Source: Nocardiopsis dassonvillei subsp. dassonvillei DSM 43111 (GTDB lineage Bacteria; Actinomycetota; Actinomycetes; Streptosporangiales; Streptosporangiaceae). From it: a stretch of 64,000 bases of DNA. The notes beneath the pieces were generated by a model that ran no database searches, had not been told where the DNA came from, and saw nothing but the letters and a program-made list of their open reading frames with translations. The stretch lies in assembly GCF_000092985.1 (NCBI RefSeq), contig NC_014211.1, positions 558,001 to 622,000 of the forward strand, given 5' to 3'. Every line of letters begins with the position of its first letter. Position 1 is the stretch's first letter. This document shows, piece after piece, positions 34,861 to 43,158 of this stretch. The position numbers were made by a program, and so were the translations under genes.

Positions 34861-35246
34861 GAGCACACTCCGAGAGATCGGGTCGAGTCCGTCCCCGCGT
34901 GAGGCGGGGAGAGTGCGGCGAGGGAGACGCCGCTGCCTGGCCCCGTCCCTGGGGACGGTGCGTCCGCACTCCGCAGCGTACCCGCTCACCTGTGGTCGGG
35001 TACGACGGCGGAGCCCCTCGGGGGCCTTTCCTTTGGAGGATGCTCTGAACTCCGGTGGTCACGCACCGCGTTCCGGTGTGGCATTCCACAGGCGGAAACG
35101 GTGGTGTCGGAAGGGCCCTGTGTGATGCGTCACGGGGATGGTCCGCGGTCGCGGCGGGGCGGTGGACGCGCGCGTGGACGGCGCGGTCCGGGCCCTGGCC
35201 GGGGGCCGCCGCGTCCCGGGGCCGGGGGACACGCGGCTCGGCCCGC
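34861..35246. other. Leader and intergenic region upstream of purQ
   Basis: Holds the likely purQ promoter (TACGCT on the minus strand, 34975-34980) and GC-rich inverted repeats in the leader (CCGTCCC / GGGACGG near 34943-34958). No gene is supported between this region and the end of the ATP-binding protein at 35247. A purine riboswitch fold was not recognised. Confidence 0.4.
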
Positions 35247-35726
35247 TCACATCAGGGCGTAGCGCTGGGCCGGCACCTGATCGGCGGCGCTCTCCTCCGG
35301 CGGTCCGTCGCAAGCCGTGAGCCGCTTGCGCAGCAGGACCGTGGTCCTTGGTTCCCCCTCGAAGGCGACCTCGTCCATGAGGTAGCGCATCAACAGAATG
35401 CCCCTGCCCGATTCCGCTTCCAGACCGGGGAGGGGCGTGTGGTCGGTGGTGAACCGCTCCGCGAGCGCCACGGGATCGGGCGCTCTCCCGGTATGGGATA
35501 TCCGCAGTTCACACCATCGCCCGCCCATCTCCGCCTCGACCCTGTAGTCACGGGCCGGCCCGCCGTGGTCGATCGCGTTGGCACAGGCCTCGGAGACGGC
35601 CAGGAGGATGTCGTCGACGCAGTCCCCGCACACTCCCGCGCGAACGAGGAGGGTGCCCAGGACATCGCGGGCGACGGCGACCGTATACGCCTGCCTTGGG
35701 AGGGAGATCGAGAAATCGGCGTCCAT
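35247..35726 (-). CDS. Anti-sigma-factor-like ATP-binding protein (SpoIIAB/RsbW type)
   Basis: 159 residues with the HATPase_c_2 fold: N-box SEACANAIDHGG, G2-box ESGRGILLMRYLMDEV. The G1 box, normally D-x-G-x-G, reads ISHTGRAPDP, lacking the aspartate and second glycine, so ATP binding may be weak. Streptomyces-type genomes encode dozens of such RsbW-like kinases that control sigma-B-type factors or interact with anti-anti-sigma partners. None of these partners is in the window. The ATG at 35726 has GAGAGGTG upstream. It lies between purS (with terminator) and purQ, an unusual position. Confidence 0.82.
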   Translation of the reverse strand: MDADFSISLPRQAYTVAVARDVLGTLLVRAGVCGDCVDDILLAVSEACANAIDHGGPARDYRVEAEMGGRWCELRISHTGRAPDPVALAERFTTDHTPLPGLEAESGRGILLMRYLMDEVAFEGEPRTTVLLRKRLTACDGPPEESAADQVPAQRYALM

Positions 35727-35804
35727 TCGTACACCTCTCGTGCTCCGTTGTCGTGTTCATCCCGGCATGTTAGGAACCTTCCCCGAGGGCGGACGGAGTA
35801 AAAC

Positions 35805-35839
35805 GAACAGCCGTGTCCCCGGCGGGGACACGGCTGTTC
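35805..35839 (-). terminator. Rho-independent terminator after purS
   Basis: Perfect 16-bp stem (GAACAGCCGTGTCCCC / GGGGACACGGCTGTTC), three-base loop, followed on the minus strand by GTTTTAC. It separates the purS transcript from the ATP-binding-protein gene. Confidence 0.9.
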
Positions 35840-35967
35840 TCTCCGGCACTTCGGGCACGTCGGACACCGTGCGGACGAATTCCCGCGGATTTCCCCGCGG
35901 GTTTTCCGCGACGGCGGAATCCGGGAGGGACGCGGCGTAGGAGTGCCTCGGGTCACACGCGCGGAGG

Positions 35968-36213
35968 TCAGTCCTCCACGCGCACGCTGTACTCCTCGAT
36001 GACGGTGTTGGCGAGGAGGGTCTCGGCCAGGCGGCGGACGTCGGCGAGCTTGGCCTCGTCCACCGCGCCCTCCACCTCGACCTCGAAGCGCTTGCCCTGG
36101 CGGACCTGCTCGATCCCCTCGAAGCCCAGACGGGAGCAGGCCCCGGCGATGGCCTGGCCCTGGGGGTCCAGGATCTCGGGCTTGAGCATGACGTCAACAA
36201 CGACGCGGGCCAC
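35968..36213 (-). CDS. purS: Phosphoribosylformylglycinamidine synthase subunit PurS
   Basis: 81 residues from the GTG at 36213, chosen because GGAGG lies 5-6 bases upstream. The sequence VARVVVDVMLKPEILDPQGQAIAGACSRLGFEGIEQVRQGKRFEVEVEG is typical PurS, the small subunit that bridges PurL and PurQ. Unlike the usual purS-purQ-purL operon, a strong terminator and an anti-sigma-like gene separate it from purQ. Confidence 0.95.
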   Translation of the reverse strand: MARVVVDVMLKPEILDPQGQAIAGACSRLGFEGIEQVRQGKRFEVEVEGAVDEAKLADVRRLAETLLANTVIEEYSVRVED

Positions 36214-36494
36214 AGGGTCCTCCACAAGGAAAAGGGGTGTGCCGCACGTGCCTGCGGCGGGCGGGCCGCCTCCCCGGACCGGCGGGGAGGGGGACGTCGC
36301 AAGCGTACGGCACGCGCAAACGGGTAGGCATCCTGACCAGGAGGCGCGCCGGGCCTTTACCTCACATTGGGCAGTACCGGTGACTGTTTCGGGGGTCCCG
36401 TGACTCGTATCACGCGGATTGATGTCATCATTGGAGGCCTGCGGCGGCGTCTTACACAGTGGAAGTGACCGTCCGGTCGTCCTGAGGGGGAATC

Positions 36495-37130
36495 TTGACG
36501 ACTATCGAAATGGACCAGGCCTCCACGACCGGTGAGACCCGCGAGGGGGAGCAGACGCTGGACTTCGCCACCGCGGTGACACCGTTCGCCGACCAGCTCT
36601 ACCCCACGGCCCTGCGGATGACCCGCAACCCCGCCGACGCGGAGGACCTCGTGCAGGAGACCTTCGCCAAGGCCTTCGCGAATTTCCACCAGTTCCGCGC
36701 GGGTACGAACCTGCGAGCCTGGCTTTACCGGATCCTGACCAACACCTTCATCAACAGCTACCGCAAGAAGCAGCGCGAACCGCGCCAGGAGACCACCGAC
36801 GAGATCAAGGACTGGCAGCTCGCCGCCGCCGAGGCGCACACGTCCTCCGGCATGAGGTCGGCCGAGAACGAGGTCCTGGACCACCTGCCCGACTCCGACA
36901 TCAAGCAGGCGCTCGCCCGCCTGCCCGAGGAGTTCCAGGAGGTCATCTACCTCGTCGACATCGAGGGCTACGCCTACAAGGAGGTGGCCGAGCGGATGGG
37001 GACGCCCCTGGGGACGGTCATGTCCCGGCTGCACCGCGCCCGCCGCCAGCTCCGCGAGATGCTCGCCGACTACGCCCGCGACCGCGGCATGAGGGTCCCC
37101 GCCTCCAGGGCGCACGCCGCCGCCGAGTAA
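36495..37130 (+). CDS. sigR: ECF RNA polymerase sigma factor, SigR/SigH type
   Basis: 211 residues from a TTG start (GAGGGGG a few bases upstream). Region 2 reads YPTALRMTRNPADAEDLVQETFAKAFANFHQFRAGTNLRAWLYRILTNTFINSYRKKQRE and region 4 AYKEVAERMGTPLGTVMSRLHRARRQLREMLADYARDRG, nearly the same as Streptomyces SigR and mycobacterial SigH. These direct the thiol-oxidative stress response and are held by a zinc anti-sigma (RsrA/RshA), normally encoded next door. No rsrA is found downstream, where the next 260 bp lack a coding pattern. A rare start codon may keep its level low. A TACACA -10 with TTGGAG -35 is possible near 36430-36460. Confidence 0.9.
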   Translation: MTTIEMDQASTTGETREGEQTLDFATAVTPFADQLYPTALRMTRNPADAEDLVQETFAKAFANFHQFRAGTNLRAWLYRILTNTFINSYRKKQREPRQETTDEIKDWQLAAAEAHTSSGMRSAENEVLDHLPDSDIKQALARLPEEFQEVIYLVDIEGYAYKEVAERMGTPLGTVMSRLHRARRQLREMLADYARDRGMRVPASRAHAAAE

Positions 37131-37358
37131 CCGGCCGCGCAGGGCCCCGCCCCCCCCGGGCCGGTGAGGGCCCGCGAGCACCGCCGGGCCGAACGGCCCC
37201 GCATCCCCCGCCGGTGTTCGGGGCGGCCGTGCCCCCCGCGACACGTCCCCCCGCGAACCGTGCCGGTGACGGCCCGGAGCCGACGCCGGTGTCCTCCCCG
37301 AAGCCGGCAAACGGTCGTCCCCCGGGTCCGATGCCCCCGACCGGTACCCGAACCGGGC

Positions 37359-37377
37359 TCACGGGCGGGGCCCGTGA
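37359..37377 (-). terminator. Hairpin after the CPBP protease gene
   Basis: Seven-bp stem TCACGGG / CCCGTGA with a five-base loop, 14 bases after the minus-strand stop. It may also serve the sigma gene. Confidence 0.45.
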
Positions 37378-37390
37378 ACCCCCGGACCGG

Positions 37391-38428
37391 TCACGCGTTC
37401 CGTTCCGCCACCGGGTTCGGGGCCGGCCCCACGGGGGTCGTCTCCGGTCCCGTACGTCGGGTGCGCAGCCACACCACGGCCGTGATCGCGATGAGCAGGA
37501 CGCAGGGCACGAGCATGACGGGCGACCCGGCGCCCACCGACCGGTCCATCCCCTCCATGAGGTCGGCGTGCGTGACGATGGTGATGAGGAAGGCGAGCGT
37601 GTTGTTGACCGCGTGAATGACCACGGCGATCTCCAGACCACCCGTGCGCCACGTGATGAGGGCGAGGGTGACGCCCATCGTGAAGTAGTACAGGTTGAGC
37701 CACGGGTCGAACGCCAGGTGCGCCGCCATGAACAGCAGGCTCGACACGAACACGCCGAGGACGAGGCTGGTGCGCGCGCCACGGCCCCAGCTCGCGGCGA
37801 CACGGAAGGCGAGCCCGCGGAAACCGTACTCCTCACCGGCCGACTGCAACGGTGCCAGCAGCACGGTGACGGCGAACATGGCGATGAGGTCGGCGAACAG
37901 CCAGGAGGTTTCGGGATAGGGCGTGAAGACGGAGAAGACGGCCAGGTAGACCGTCCAGACGGGCAGGACCACCAGGAGGGACCGCCCGAACACGTCGGCT
38001 CGGAAGAGCGACCGGACCGAATGCAGCGAGGCGCCCCTCACGCCGTAGAGCCACCGTTGGATGAGCATGCTCCACGGCAGCAGCAGGGCGAGCCCGAGCA
38101 GGGTGGAGGCCTGGGTGACGGGCGTGAACTCGTCCCCGCCCAGCATCACGCTGGAGCGGCCGAGCGCCAAGTCGGCGAACGCGCCGAGGAACCCGGCGGC
38201 GAAGGAGAAGACCAGCATCCCGCCCATGAAGAGGACGAGAGCGGCGATGCCGCGCCAGACGCGGCGCTTCTCGTGGGCGAGGACACGGTGATAGGGCACG
38301 CCCGGCGGGACCGGACGGGGGCCGCGCCGCCGCCTGGTCTCGGCTGAGGGGTGTTCGGGGCCCGCACCCGGGGCCGGGGGAGCCGTCCGGAGCGGTTGCG
38401 CGGGGGGATGTTCGTCGTCGCGGTTCAT
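37391..38428 (-). CDS. CPBP-family intramembrane metalloprotease
   Basis: 345 residues. A ~60-residue Pro/Arg-rich cytoplasmic N-terminus is followed by about eight membrane helices. Active-site motifs of the CPBP (Abi/Rce1-like) family are all visible: EEYGFRG (EExxxR), MAAHLAFD (FxxxH type) and HAVNN (HxxxN/B). These enzymes cleave within membranes or modify isoprenylated or bacteriocin-like peptides; bacterial substrates are mostly unknown. The ATG at 38428 is preceded by a TAGGTT hexamer with six bases between them and no Shine-Dalgarno, so it is probably leaderless. Confidence 0.88.
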   Translation of the reverse strand: MNRDDEHPPAQPLRTAPPAPGAGPEHPSAETRRRRGPRPVPPGVPYHRVLAHEKRRVWRGIAALVLFMGGMLVFSFAAGFLGAFADLALGRSSVMLGGDEFTPVTQASTLLGLALLLPWSMLIQRWLYGVRGASLHSVRSLFRADVFGRSLLVVLPVWTVYLAVFSVFTPYPETSWLFADLIAMFAVTVLLAPLQSAGEEYGFRGLAFRVAASWGRGARTSLVLGVFVSSLLFMAAHLAFDPWLNLYYFTMGVTLALITWRTGGLEIAVVIHAVNNTLAFLITIVTHADLMEGMDRSVGAGSPVMLVPCVLLIAITAVVWLRTRRTGPETTPVGPAPNPVAERNA

Positions 38429-38434
38429 GTTCTG

Positions 38435-38440
38435 AACCTA
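38435..38440 (-). promoter_or_regulatory. -10 of the likely leaderless CPBP promoter
   Basis: TAGGTT on the minus strand, six bases before the ATG of the CPBP gene. Confidence 0.5.
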
Positions 38441-38979
38441 GTTTCGGCGGATGGCGCACAGTAGTACCGCTGATCATCTGGTTTTTCCGCGTTTCACACC
38501 GATCGTCGCATGACGGTTGTCATGCGGGCGTGTCCGGAGGGGCCGCGGGTCGGCGCCCCGCGCCGGTGCCGGAGGACCGGGTGCGCGGGGTGCGCGGTGC
38601 CTCCGGGCCCGTGACGGAAGAAGGCGTCCCCCGCACGCCGACCGGTGCGCGCGGGCGGGCGTTCCCCGTGCCGGAGCGGTTCTCGTGTCCCCGGACCCCG
38701 CGCGGGCCGCGCGGGTAGCGGCCGCGTCCTCGAAAAGTCGTTGGAAACCCTTGTAAGTGCTAGGAAGCCCTGGTAATCGCACTGGTCGGGGATCGGGGAT
38801 CATGGGGCCCGCAGCTGAAAAGGTGACGCTGAGGGCTTGCGCTCTCCATGGTGAGTTCTGTCACGATATGGAGAGGGCTGTCCAACTCCCGCCCACCACC
38901 CCGGGTGGGACGAGGACCGTGATTCGGCCGATCAGCGTTCACCCACGCGAATTCGGCCCCGAGAACCCGAGGGAGCAAC
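38441..38979. other. Gene-free region upstream of the 2-oxoacid dehydrogenase operon
   Basis: About 540 bp without a supported gene. The part next to the operon (38730-38960) is less GC-rich and contains the 20-bp direct repeats (38741-38780) and a possible -10 GATATG near 38872. The first half has no recognisable feature. Confidence 0.5.
38741..38780 (+). repeat. Imperfect 20-bp tandem direct repeat, candidate operator
   Basis: Copy 1 38741-38760 and copy 2 38761-38780 agree at 15 of 20 positions (shared core GGAA-CCC-GTAA-GC). The two-helical-turn spacing suits a regulator dimer pair. It lies ~200 bp before the E1alpha start and ~300 bp from the CPBP start. Confidence 0.5.
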
Positions 38980-40095
38980 GTGTCGGACACGACCGTGCAC
39001 GAGGAACCGGAGCTGATCCAGCTCCTGACACCGGAAGGGGAGTTGACGGGGCACCCCGACTACCCCCTGGACATCAGCGCCGAGGAGATCCGCGCCCTGT
39101 ACCGCGACCTGGTCCTGGTGCGCAGGTTCGACAGCGAGGCGGTCTCCCTCCAGCGCCAGGGCGAGCTGGGCCTGTGGGCCTCGCTGCTGGGCCAGGAGGC
39201 CGCGCAGATCGGCTCCGCACGCGCGCTGGGCGCGAAGGACATGGCCTTCCCCTCCTACCGCGAGCACGGCGTCGCGTGGTGCCGGGGCATCGAGCCCCGT
39301 GAACTGCTCGGCATGTTCCGCGGCGTCACCAACGGGGGCTGGGACCCCCACGAGCACGGCTTCCACCTGTACACGATCGTCATCGGCAGCCAGACCCTGC
39401 ACGCCACCGGCTACGCCATGGGCGTCCAGCGCGACGGCGCCGTCGGCGAGGACGGCACCGCCGTCATCTCCTACTTCGGCGACGGGGCCACCAGCCAGGG
39501 CGACACCAACGAGGCGTTCAACTTCGCCTCGGTCAACAACGCCCCGGTGGTCTTCTTCTGCCAGAACAACCAGTGGGCGATCTCCGAACCGCTGGAGCGC
39601 CAGGCCCGCGTGCCCATCTACCGGCGCGCCGCCGGGTTCGGCTTCCCCGGCCTGCGCGTGGACGGCAACGACGTCCTGGCCTGCCTGGCCGTGACCCGGG
39701 TCGCGCTGTCCAACGCCCGCGAGGGCAACGGCCCCACGCTCGTGGAGGCGTTCACCTACCGGATGGGCGCCCACACCACCAACGACGACCCCACCCGCTA
39801 CCGCGCGTCGGCCGAGCTCGACGAGTGGAAGGCCAAGGACCCGATCCTGCGGGTCCGCCGCTACCTGGAGCGGGGCGGCCACGCCGACGAGGAGTTCTTC
39901 GCGTCCGTGGACGCCGAGGCGGACCGGCTGGGCGAGCAGGTGCGCACCGAGTGCCGTTCCCTGCCCGACCCCGAGCCCCTCGACATCTTCCACGAGGTCT
40001 ACGCCGAGCCCAACGTCCACATCGACCAGCAGCGGTCCGAGTTCGCCGACTACCTGGCCTCCTTCGAGGGCGCGGGCGCGGAAGGGGGCCGTTAG
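38980..40095 (+). CDS. bkdA: 2-oxoacid dehydrogenase E1 component, alpha subunit (branched-chain type)
   Basis: 371 residues from a GTG (GAGGGAG upstream). The thiamine-diphosphate motif is GDGATSQGDTNEAFNFASVNNAPVVFFCQNNQWAIS (GDG ... NN). The opening SLQRQGELGLWASLLGQEAAQIGSARAL and YREHGVAWCRGIEP match E1alpha of the mycobacterial BkdA/PdhA type. It decarboxylates a 2-oxoacid on ThDP together with the beta subunit. Branched-chain oxoacid dehydrogenase is likelier than pyruvate dehydrogenase because actinobacterial pyruvate complexes use a fused AceE; this is inference. It is the first gene of a three-gene operon. Confidence 0.9.
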   Translation: MSDTTVHEEPELIQLLTPEGELTGHPDYPLDISAEEIRALYRDLVLVRRFDSEAVSLQRQGELGLWASLLGQEAAQIGSARALGAKDMAFPSYREHGVAWCRGIEPRELLGMFRGVTNGGWDPHEHGFHLYTIVIGSQTLHATGYAMGVQRDGAVGEDGTAVISYFGDGATSQGDTNEAFNFASVNNAPVVFFCQNNQWAISEPLERQARVPIYRRAAGFGFPGLRVDGNDVLACLAVTRVALSNAREGNGPTLVEAFTYRMGAHTTNDDPTRYRASAELDEWKAKDPILRVRRYLERGGHADEEFFASVDAEADRLGEQVRTECRSLPDPEPLDIFHEVYAEPNVHIDQQRSEFADYLASFEGAGAEGGR

Positions 40096-40098
40096 GCC

Positions 40099-41079
40099 AT
40101 GGGAACCAACCTCACCATCGGCAAGGCCATCAACGCCGGCCTGCGCGCCGCCATGGAGCACGACCCCAAGGTCCTGGTCATGGGCGAGGACGTCGGCAGG
40201 CTCGGCGGCGTCTTCCGGGTCACCGACGGCCTGTACAAGGACTTCGGCGCCGACCGGGTCATCGACACCCCCCTCGCCGAGTCCGGCATCGTCGGCACCG
40301 CGATCGGCATGGCCATGCGCGGCTACCGCCCCGTGGTGGAGATCCAGTTCGACGGCTTCTTCTTCCCGGCCGCGAACCAGACCTTCACCCAGCTGGCCAA
40401 GATGCGGCGCCGCTCGGCGGGCACGCTCAGCATGCCCGTGGTCATGCGCATCCCCTACGGCGGCGGCATCGGCGCGGTCGAGCACCACAGCGAGTCCCCG
40501 GAGGCCTACTTCACCCACACCGCCGGGCTGCGTGTGGTGTCGGTGGCCAACCCCGAGGACGCCTACTGGATGATCCAGCAGGCCGTGCGCTCCGACGATC
40601 CGGTGATCTTCCTGGAGCCCAAGCGGCGCTACTACGAGAAGGCCGAGGTCGACACCGAGGCGTCCATCGCCGAGGCCGCCCCGATGGGCGCCGCGCGCGT
40701 GGTCCGTCCCGGCACGGACGTGACCCTCCTGGCGTACGGGCCCATGGTCAAGACGGCGCTCCAGGCCGCCGAGGCCGACACCGACCACTCCGTCGAGGTC
40801 GTCGACCTGCGTTCGCTGTCCCCCGTGGACTACCCGACCCTGTTCGCCTCGGTGAAGAGGACGGGGCGCCTGGTCGTCGCCCACGAGGCCCCCCTCTCCG
40901 GCGGCCCCGGCGCGGAGATCGCCGCCCGGGTCACCGAGGAGTGCTTCTACCACCTGGAGTCGCCGGTCATCCGCGTGGCCGCGTTCGACACCCCCTACCC
41001 GCAGTCCCGGCTGGAGGAGCACTACCTGCCGGACCTGGACCGGGTTCTGGACGGTGTCGACCGGGCGTTCGCGTACTAG
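40099..41079 (+). CDS. bkdB: 2-oxoacid dehydrogenase E1 component, beta subunit
   Basis: 326 residues. It opens LTIGKAINAGLRAAMEHDPKVLVMGEDVGRLGGVFRVTDGLYKDFG, the usual E1beta start, and has PLAESGIVGTAIGMAMRG and EIQFDGFFFPAANQ. The C-terminal transketolase domain includes VKTALQAAEADTDHSVEVVDLRSLSPVDYPTL and HEAPLSGGPGAEIAARVTEECF. It forms the alpha2beta2 E1 with the preceding gene, which ends three bases upstream. Confidence 0.93.
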   Translation: MGTNLTIGKAINAGLRAAMEHDPKVLVMGEDVGRLGGVFRVTDGLYKDFGADRVIDTPLAESGIVGTAIGMAMRGYRPVVEIQFDGFFFPAANQTFTQLAKMRRRSAGTLSMPVVMRIPYGGGIGAVEHHSESPEAYFTHTAGLRVVSVANPEDAYWMIQQAVRSDDPVIFLEPKRRYYEKAEVDTEASIAEAAPMGAARVVRPGTDVTLLAYGPMVKTALQAAEADTDHSVEVVDLRSLSPVDYPTLFASVKRTGRLVVAHEAPLSGGPGAEIAARVTEECFYHLESPVIRVAAFDTPYPQSRLEEHYLPDLDRVLDGVDRAFAY

Positions 41080-41100
41080 GGATCGGGGAAACCGAAGGAC

Positions 41101-42504
41101 ATGGCGATTTCCAAGAACGAACCCGCCGTCGGCGGAGTGCAGTCGTTCAAGCTGCCCGACGTCGGGGAGGGCCTGGTCGAGGCCGAACTCCTCTCCTGGT
41201 ACGTCAAGCCGGGTGACGAGGTCGGGGTCAACCAGATGATCTGCGAGATCGAGACCGCCAAGGCGGTCGTCGAGCTCCCCAGCCCGTTCGCGGGGACGGT
41301 GCGCGAGCTGTTGGCCGAGGAGGGCCAGACCGTGGAGGTCGGCGCGGTGATCATCACCGTGGACGACGGCTCCGGCGGTTCCGCCCCGGAGGCCGCCCCG
41401 TCGGCGGACTCCGAGGAGCGGGAGAAGCCGCTGGTCGGCTACGGCGAGAAGGCGGCCTCCACCCAGCGCCGACCGCGCCGCCGCCCGGGCCCCTCGGCGC
41501 CGGTGTCGCCGCCCGTGCCGCGCGTCAGCGAGCCCGCGCCCGCCAACACGCCCGCGGTGCGGGAGACGCGGGCGGCCCCGGCCCCCGCCCCGGCGCGGGC
41601 GCCGGGCCGTCCGCTCGCCAAGCCGCCGGTGCGCAAGCTGGCCAAGGACCTCGGCGTGGACCTGGCGTCGGTCACCCCCACGGGGGACAACGGCGTCGTC
41701 ACCCGCGAGGACGTGCGGGCCGCGGTCGGTCAGGCTCCGGGGGGCCCGGCGGCCGCGGAGACCGTGCAGGCCGCCCCCGCGGCGGCCGTGGACCGCACCG
41801 CGCGCGAGCGGCGCGTGCCCGTCAAGGGCGTGCGCAAGCACACGGCCGCGGCGATGGTCGGCAGCGCGTTCACCGCTCCGCACGTCACCGAGTTCCTCCA
41901 GGTGGACGTCACCAGGACGATGAAGGCGGTCGCGCGCCTGCGCGAGCGGCCCGACTTCGCCGACGTGCGGGTGTCCCCGCTGCTGCTGGTCGCCAAGGCC
42001 CTGCTCATGGCGGTCCGGCGGCACCCGGAGGTCAACGCCTCCTGGGACGAGGAGAACCAGGAGATCGTGGTCAAGGACTACGTGAACCTGGGGATCGCGG
42101 CGGCCACCGAGCGCGGTCTGGTGGTGCCCAACATCAAGGACGCCGACGCCATGACCCTGCCGGAGCTGGCGGCGGGGCTGAAGCGGCTGACCGAGACCGC
42201 CCGGGCGGGCAAGACCAGCCCGGCGGACATGTCCGGCGGCACCATCACGATCACCAACGTCGGCGTGTTCGGCGTGGACGCGGGCACCCCGATCCTCAAC
42301 CCGGGTGAGGCGGCCATCCTCGCCTTCGGGCAGATCCGGGACATGCCCTGGGTGCACAAGGGCAAGCTCAAGGTCCGCAAGGTGACGACCCTGTCGCTGT
42401 CCTTCGACCACCGCCTGGTCGACGGGGAGCTGGGCTCCAAGGTGCTGCGCGACATCGGCACGGCGCTGGAGGACCCGGAGCTGACCGCCCTGGCCTGGGG
42501 CTAG
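41101..42504 (+). CDS. bkdC: Dihydrolipoamide acyltransferase (E2)
   Basis: 467 residues. The lipoyl domain is residues ~12-88, with the lipoylated Lys in EIETAKAVVELPSPF. An Ala/Pro-rich linker follows, then an E1/E3-binding domain (~170-210, VRKLAKDLGVDLASVTPTGDNGVVTREDVRAA) and a catalytic domain with SLSFDHRLVDGELGSK (HxxxD/G). It transfers the acyl group from E1 to CoA. It is 21 bp downstream of E1beta. No E3 (lipoamide dehydrogenase) gene is in the window. A strong terminator follows. Confidence 0.95.
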   Translation: MAISKNEPAVGGVQSFKLPDVGEGLVEAELLSWYVKPGDEVGVNQMICEIETAKAVVELPSPFAGTVRELLAEEGQTVEVGAVIITVDDGSGGSAPEAAPSADSEEREKPLVGYGEKAASTQRRPRRRPGPSAPVSPPVPRVSEPAPANTPAVRETRAAPAPAPARAPGRPLAKPPVRKLAKDLGVDLASVTPTGDNGVVTREDVRAAVGQAPGGPAAAETVQAAPAAAVDRTARERRVPVKGVRKHTAAAMVGSAFTAPHVTEFLQVDVTRTMKAVARLRERPDFADVRVSPLLLVAKALLMAVRRHPEVNASWDEENQEIVVKDYVNLGIAAATERGLVVPNIKDADAMTLPELAAGLKRLTETARAGKTSPADMSGGTITITNVGVFGVDAGTPILNPGEAAILAFGQIRDMPWVHKGKLKVRKVTTLSLSFDHRLVDGELGSKVLRDIGTALEDPELTALAWG

Positions 42505-42525
42505 GGTCTCTCGCGGAGCGGGTCA

Positions 42526-42558
42526 GGGGGCCGGTGCGCGTATGTCGCACCGGCCCCC
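42526..42558 (+). terminator. Terminator after the E2 gene
   Basis: Perfect 13-bp stem (GGGGGCCGGTGCG / CGCACCGGCCCCC) with a seven-base loop, followed by TTGCG. Confidence 0.85.
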
Positions 42559-42602
42559 TTGCGTGGCGGGGAAGCCCAGCCCCCGAGGGTCTCCTGGCCG
42601 GA

Positions 42603-43112
42603 CTACGGGGTGCCGTCCCCGCAGTCCACGTAGTCGGCGACGCTGGCCGCGTACTCCTCCGGGGTGTCGAGGGTCTCCCAGTGTTCGTCCATGTAGGCGT
42701 CGACGAACTCCTCACCGCCGACGGGTTCACCGCACCAGGTGACCTCGTTGAAGTACATGGCGTCCGCGAGAGCTCCGTCGATCTGTCCGGAGTTGTGTAC
42801 TTCCTGGGTCCGCCACTCGTCCCTGTCCAGTTCGACGGCGTATCCGTTCTCGGTCTCTCGGAGGATGCCGGTCTCGAACAACCTGCTCCTCTTGTCGCCG
42901 ATGTCTTCGACGACCTCGTCCGGATCGCCCTCGGCGAGCATGCGGTTCAGCGTGTGTACTCTGGCCTCGCGTTCGACCCAGAAGAAGGAGACGTGGTCGC
43001 CGGCCGGTTCCTCCGCGGTATCGGGTTCGGGGGTCGAGCACGCGGACAGGGTCAGGCTCGTGGTCAGGAAGACCGCCAGCACGGCGGACGCGCGACCCTC
43101 GTGCAGGGGCAA
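42603..43112 (-). CDS. Small lipoprotein downstream of a large helical protein
   Basis: 169 residues from a TTG at 43112, chosen because GGAGG lies five bases upstream; a GTG at 43148 would add 12 basic residues. The signal peptide runs to the lipobox LTLSAC. The mature part is acidic, with no family that I recognise: HVSFFWVEREARVHTLNRML and DYVDCGDGTP with two cysteines (EVTWCGEP and DYVDCGD) that could pair. It lies 46 bp after the 871-residue protein, so the two are likely cotranscribed. An immunity or docking role for the neighbouring protein is speculative. Confidence 0.65.
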   Translation of the reverse strand: MPLHEGRASAVLAVFLTTSLTLSACSTPEPDTAEEPAGDHVSFFWVEREARVHTLNRMLAEGDPDEVVEDIGDKRSRLFETGILRETENGYAVELDRDEWRTQEVHNSGQIDGALADAMYFNEVTWCGEPVGGEEFVDAYMDEHWETLDTPEEYAASVADYVDCGDGTP

Positions 43113-43158
43113 CGGAACCTCCAGATCGTTTCGGTAGCGGCGGTTCACGGGTGACCGG

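Noticed and set aside
37131..37390. Possible rsrA gene downstream of the SigR-like gene
   Set aside because: No frame has the HxxxCxxC zinc anti-sigma motif; the sequence looks non-coding.
38932..42411. Very long open frame (1159 codons) opposite the 2-oxoacid dehydrogenase operon
   Set aside because: An antisense shadow in GC-rich DNA; the plus-strand genes have complete catalytic motifs and the antisense product is His/Gly/Asp/Val-rich without motifs.
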